From JAKASX01 sp035534495 (GTDB taxonomy: Bacteria; Acidobacteriota; Terriglobia; Acidiferrales; UBA7541), in the NCBI GenBank assembly GCA_035534495.1, contig DATLRW010000196.1:1-25638 (forward strand): a stretch of DNA of 25,638 bases. The letters run 5' to 3'. Made by a program: the position numbers and the translations under genes. The notes beneath the pieces were generated by a model. The model worked only from the letters and a program-made list of their open reading frames with translations. It was not told the DNA's origin and searched no databases. Shown here in pieces: positions 23,805-25,638 of this stretch. Within the stretch, counting starts at the first letter, position 1. Each line of letters opens with the position of its first letter.

Positions 23805-23855
23805 CTTCGGGAGCCCCTCCGGTCGCCCTTCGGGCTCCCTCCGGGGCTCCCGAAG
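23805..23855. repeat. Large nested inverted repeat beside element copy 1
   Basis: CTTCGGGAGCCCC (23805-23817) and GGGGCTCCCGAAG (23843-23855) are perfect 13-base arms. The 25-base loop contains a further GCCC-TTC-GGGC hairpin (23825-23835). It could form a cruciform or a long RNA hairpin, and resembles REP-type palindromes associated with Y1 transposases. Confidence 0.7.
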
Positions 23856-24007
23856 CTGCTTCTCTCTCTTTGCTCATGGGCGTCTCCTCGTGATCTCTGA
23901 CTCATTTTCATCACAATTCGGTGTCCAAGAAAATCCTGGGGCGCGGGATGCACAACACGGCTGTCTCCACTTGATTTGGCAAGTGTGCAATGTGGAACAG
24001 CTGCGGA

Positions 24008-24022
24008 AGTGCGAATCGCACT
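24008..24022. promoter_or_regulatory. 15-bp 7-1-7 palindrome upstream of csbD
   Basis: AGTGCGAATCGCACT is a perfect inverted repeat around one A, 41 bases before the csbD start. Another short inverted repeat, CACTTG-N6-CAAGTG, lies at 23968-23985. Both are candidate operators of the stress cassette; no factor can be named. Confidence 0.45.
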
Positions 24023-24063
24023 ACGATGATCAAGTTTCGACGTCATAGTATGGGAGGCTCAAG

Positions 24064-24300
24064 CTGAACTGGGATCAAATCGAAGGCAAGTGGAAACAAT
24101 CGATCGGCAAAGTAAAAGAAAAGTGGGGAAAGCTGACTGACGACGACTTGACTGCTATAAACGGCAAAAAGGAGCAGCTTATGGGCAAGATTCAGGAACG
24201 CTATGGAATTGCGAAGGACGCCGCGGAGAAGCAGGTCGATGAGTTTACGCGGTCCTACGGCTCAGGCGAGTCGGCAAGAGCAAGGGCTAAGTCGTCCTGA
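24064..24300 (+). CDS. csbD: CsbD-family stress protein with a probable CTG start
   Basis: The frame encodes 78 residues that match CsbD end to end: NWDQIEGKWKQSIGKVKEKWGKL, then DDLTAINGKKEQLMGKIQERYGIAKDAAEKQVDEF. Family members begin MNWDQIEGKWKQ; here the first codon is CTG at 24064, with GGGAGG (24052-24057) at ideal distance. No ATG, GTG or TTG stands in frame between that point and the upstream TAG at 24046. A five-codon frame ATG GGA GGC TCA AGC TGA (24050-24067) overlaps the CTG with its stop. CsbD proteins are small, hydrophilic and induced by general stress in several bacteria; the exact function is unknown. Next come the KGG protein and the DUF892 gene. Confidence 0.82.
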   Translation: MNWDQIEGKWKQSIGKVKEKWGKLTDDDLTAINGKKEQLMGKIQERYGIAKDAAEKQVDEFTRSYGSGESARARAKSS

Positions 24301-24332
24301 ATGGACCCGCAACGTTCAAAAGGAGGAATGCG

Positions 24333-24518
24333 ATGGCAAGCTACGGGAAGGCGGCTGGCAAAAGCGTGAAGAGTGCCATGCACCGAGAAAAGCGCGGGAC
24401 ACTTCGCTCGGGGAAAGGAGGTAAAGGAGGCAAAGTGACCAGCCGGAAACAAGCGATTGCCATAGGCCTGTCAGAGGCACGCAAAAAAGGTGCCAAGGTC
24501 CCGGAGAAACAGTCTTAG
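24333..24518 (+). CDS. Small basic KGG/DUF6496-type protein
   Basis: This 61-residue, Lys/Gly/Ser-rich protein starts at ATG 24333 behind a strong AGGAGG (24321-24326). GKGGKGGKVTSRKQAIAIGLSEARKKGAKVP is the conserved core of the small DUF6496-like family commonly found next to CsbD and DUF892 genes in stress cassettes. The Gly/Lys stretch recalls stress-induced KGG proteins. No enzymatic motif is present. Function unknown; nucleic-acid binding is possible from the charge only. Confidence 0.8.
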   Translation: MASYGKAAGKSVKSAMHREKRGTLRSGKGGKGGKVTSRKQAIAIGLSEARKKGAKVPEKQS

Positions 24519-24581
24519 CACCATCTCACGCTGACCATTCAAAATCTGGTTTAAAGACAGTCTTATGAGGGGGATACGGAA

Positions 24582-25142
24582 ATGAAAAAGAATTTATTGA
24601 GGAAACTATACATCGATGAACTTAAGGATCTCTATAGCGCCGAAAACCAATTAATTAAAGCACTGCCCAAGATGGCCAAGGCGACTGACTCGGACGAACT
24701 CCGCGCCGCGTTCGAAGAACATCTCAAACAGACACAGGAACATGCAAACCGTTTGGAGAAGGTCTTCAACGCTCTCCAGGAAAGTCCGAAGGGTAAGAAG
24801 TGTAAAGGCATGGAGGGAGTGATCCAAGAAGGCAGTGAATTAATCGAAGAAGATCTCGAACCGGCAGAATTGAATGCGGGCCTTATCGCGGCTGCGCAGC
24901 GCGTGGAACATTACGAAATTGCAGGGTACGGTTGCGTGCGCACGTATGCCAGTCTGCTTGGAGAAACTTCCGCAGTATCCCTGCTCGAAAAGACGCTTGC
25001 GGAAGAGAAGGCAGCGGACGAAAAGCTGACCAAAATCTCCGAACAAGTAAATGCGATAGCCGCCGAAGCAGAAGATAACAAACCTGAATCCTCGGGCCGG
25101 AAGACGAAGTCTGGCGAAAATGCGCGTGCAGCCCGAGCATAG
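24582..25142 (+). CDS. YciE/YciF-like ferritin-like protein (DUF892)
   Basis: The 186-residue product is a DUF892 protein, a four-helix ferritin-like bundle. LYIDELKDLYSAENQLIKALPKMAKA (helix 1), FEEHLKQTQEHANRLEKVFNAL (helix 2), RVEHYEIAGYGCVRTYASLLGE (helix 3) and LEKTLAEEKAADEKLTKISEQVN (helix 4) carry the conserved Glu and ExxH-type residues at metal-ligand positions. The end is a Lys/Ser/Ala-rich tail. GAGGGGG (24567-24573) precedes ATG 24582. Codon use is visibly less GC-rich than in the genes to the left. Members are induced by osmotic and general stress; metal binding is inferred from the fold. Confidence 0.9.
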   Translation: MKKNLLRKLYIDELKDLYSAENQLIKALPKMAKATDSDELRAAFEEHLKQTQEHANRLEKVFNALQESPKGKKCKGMEGVIQEGSELIEEDLEPAELNAGLIAAAQRVEHYEIAGYGCVRTYASLLGETSAVSLLEKTLAEEKAADEKLTKISEQVNAIAAEAEDNKPESSGRKTKSGENARAARA

Positions 25143-25144
25143 AC

Positions 25145-25264
25145 CAGGGAACTTCGGCAATTGTGGGTGACAAGTCACTCTCAACCTACGCGCATAACAT
25201 CAAGATCATCACACAGGGCGGCAAAGTCACACTGAAGGGCCCCGTCCGTACGGGGCGATCGGGG
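25145..25264 (+). pseudogene. BON-domain gene remnant cut by element copy 2
   Basis: The frame reading GDKSLSTYAHNIKIITQGG and KVTLKGPVRT (about 25166-25249) is the first half of a BON domain (OsmY type), which normally continues with an acidic helix (SEEEK...). The usual N-terminal signal peptide and linker are missing upstream, and at about 25250-25271 the homology ends in repeated GCGATCGGGGA units and element copy 2. BON proteins often accompany CsbD and DUF892 genes, so this was probably a fourth stress gene. By chance the frame stays open through the element to the window edge. Confidence 0.7.
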
Positions 25265-25271
25265 AGCGATC

Positions 25272-25432
25272 GGGGACAGACGGGAAGTTTTCCGTCACTC
25301 CTGCCTGTCGGTCCTGGGAATAGACTGTCGGGCGTTGCCGCGCTGGGTTACGTGGTGCGGCAGGTTTGCGACTACGACGCGAGCGAGCCGAGCCATCACC
25401 GTAAACTAGCAGAAAACGTCCCGTCTGCCCCC
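25272..25432 (-). mobile_element. MITE-like element, copy 2
   Basis: This copy is 161 bp and almost identical to 23609-23767. The left inverted repeat is identical; the right one has one change (TCTGCCCCC). The minus strand encodes MARLARVVVANLPHHVTQRGN from 25396 and stops at TGA (25297-25295) after 33 residues. It is preceded by two GCGATCGGGGA units (25255-25276 region). It truncates the BON remnant. Confidence 0.75.
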
Positions 25433-25638
25433 GAGTCCCCCCGAGTCCCCCATCCGGAAGGTCAAAGCGGGAATCCCAGCTTAGGTTTTCGAGAGGGAAG
25501 ATCGCTAGCTAGGTCCCGTGGCTCTTTTCCCGGTTCTCCTGCCAGCGAAGGGTCTGGCGGTTGCGAGGACGGTAATTTAGCGACTGAGTATGTTAAGGTG
25601 GAAGTTGTTGCTGTGGACTGGCGAGGTTGGGTGTACGT
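25433..25638. other. Unassigned sequence to the window edge
   Basis: After element copy 2 there is a CGAGTCCCCC duplication (25432-25451) and then about 190 bases in which I recognise no gene, RNA or repeat. The plus-strand frame of the BON remnant remains open to the end without family resemblance. Confidence 0.4.

Larger units (their letters stand above)
23371..23877 (-). pseudogene. HIT-family gene, N-terminal half replaced by a transposase-derived element
   Basis: The last ~80 codons (23610 down to 23371) are the C-terminal half of a HIT-family nucleotide hydrolase/transferase: AMGAEGTFVAIHNRVSQSVPHLYVHVVPR, then KGDGMHGFFWPRQKYPD. The first ~70 residues of the fold are missing. In their place the frame enters the 159-bp element (23609-23767), reading MARLARVVVANLPHHVTQRGN from 23733, which is the start of a REP-associated Y1 transposase. 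Upstream of that is unrelated sequence. The frame stays open only because a TGA present in the other element copy is TGC here (23634-23632). In addition, the middle His of the HxHxH triad, the nucleophile in HINT-type enzymes, is Tyr (HLYVH). The product is very probably non-functional. Confidence 0.75.

Noticed and set aside
1..25638. tRNA, rRNA, CRISPR array, integrase or attachment site
   Set aside because: I saw no tRNA-like cloverleaf, rRNA stretch, spaced direct repeats or recombinase gene in the window.

Overview
The window is a high-GC bacterial chromosome segment, compactly coded apart from its right end. The gene set (split ATP synthase operon with a b' subunit, rimP-nusA-infB-ylxP-rbfA-truB, a large VCBS/FG-GAP protein, an EF-G paralogue, a CsbD/KGG/DUF892 stress cassette and remnants of REP-type Y1 transposases) suggests an Acidobacteriota member, perhaps Bryobacterales/Solibacter-like. 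That is inference from gene content and protein flavour; no rRNA gene is present to confirm it.

Left arm (1-8964). On the minus strand, atpF'-atpF-atpH-atpA (atpA cut by the window edge) form an overlapping operon behind a good sigma70-type promoter. Divergently, rimP-nusA-infB-ylxP-rbfA-truB form the classical transcription/translation operon. It has its own promoter and a GAAA-loop hairpin plus T6 tract in the leader that looks like an attenuator, and it ends at a probable intrinsic terminator shared with a convergent gene.

Middle (8973-17335). A minus-strand gene encodes a secretin whose core is split by seven FG-GAP/VCBS repeats, i.e. a predicted seven-bladed propeller spliced into an outer-membrane secretin. 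Divergent from it is an iron-transport operon: an FTR1 permease fused to a DUF2318 cysteine domain, two MacB/FtsX-like permeases, an ABC ATPase carrying a complete DtxR-like iron-sensor module at its C-terminus, and a small DUF971 protein with two CxCxxC motifs. A perfect 7-1-7 palindrome resembling a Fur-family box lies just upstream. The layout recalls the FetMP-ABCDEF / Campylobacter Cj1658-1663 systems, but P19/FetP and the thioredoxin-like proteins are absent and two fusions are present. This is the most system-like novelty of the window.

Right-middle (17408-23068). An XRE-type regulator (possibly leaderless) is followed on the minus strand by an acidic/lysine-alanine-proline histone-H1-like protein, an MltD-type lytic transglycosylase lipoprotein with three LysM repeats, and an EF-G paralogue with an unusual G4 motif.

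Right end (23069-25638). This is a disturbed, lower-GC zone. A HIT-family gene has lost its first half to a ~160-bp element with terminal inverted repeats that carries the first codons of a REP-associated Y1 transposase. A second copy truncates a BON-domain remnant about 1.66 kb away. Between the copies lies a stress cassette: csbD (apparently with a CTG start), a KGG-type small basic protein and a DUF892 ferritin-like protein.
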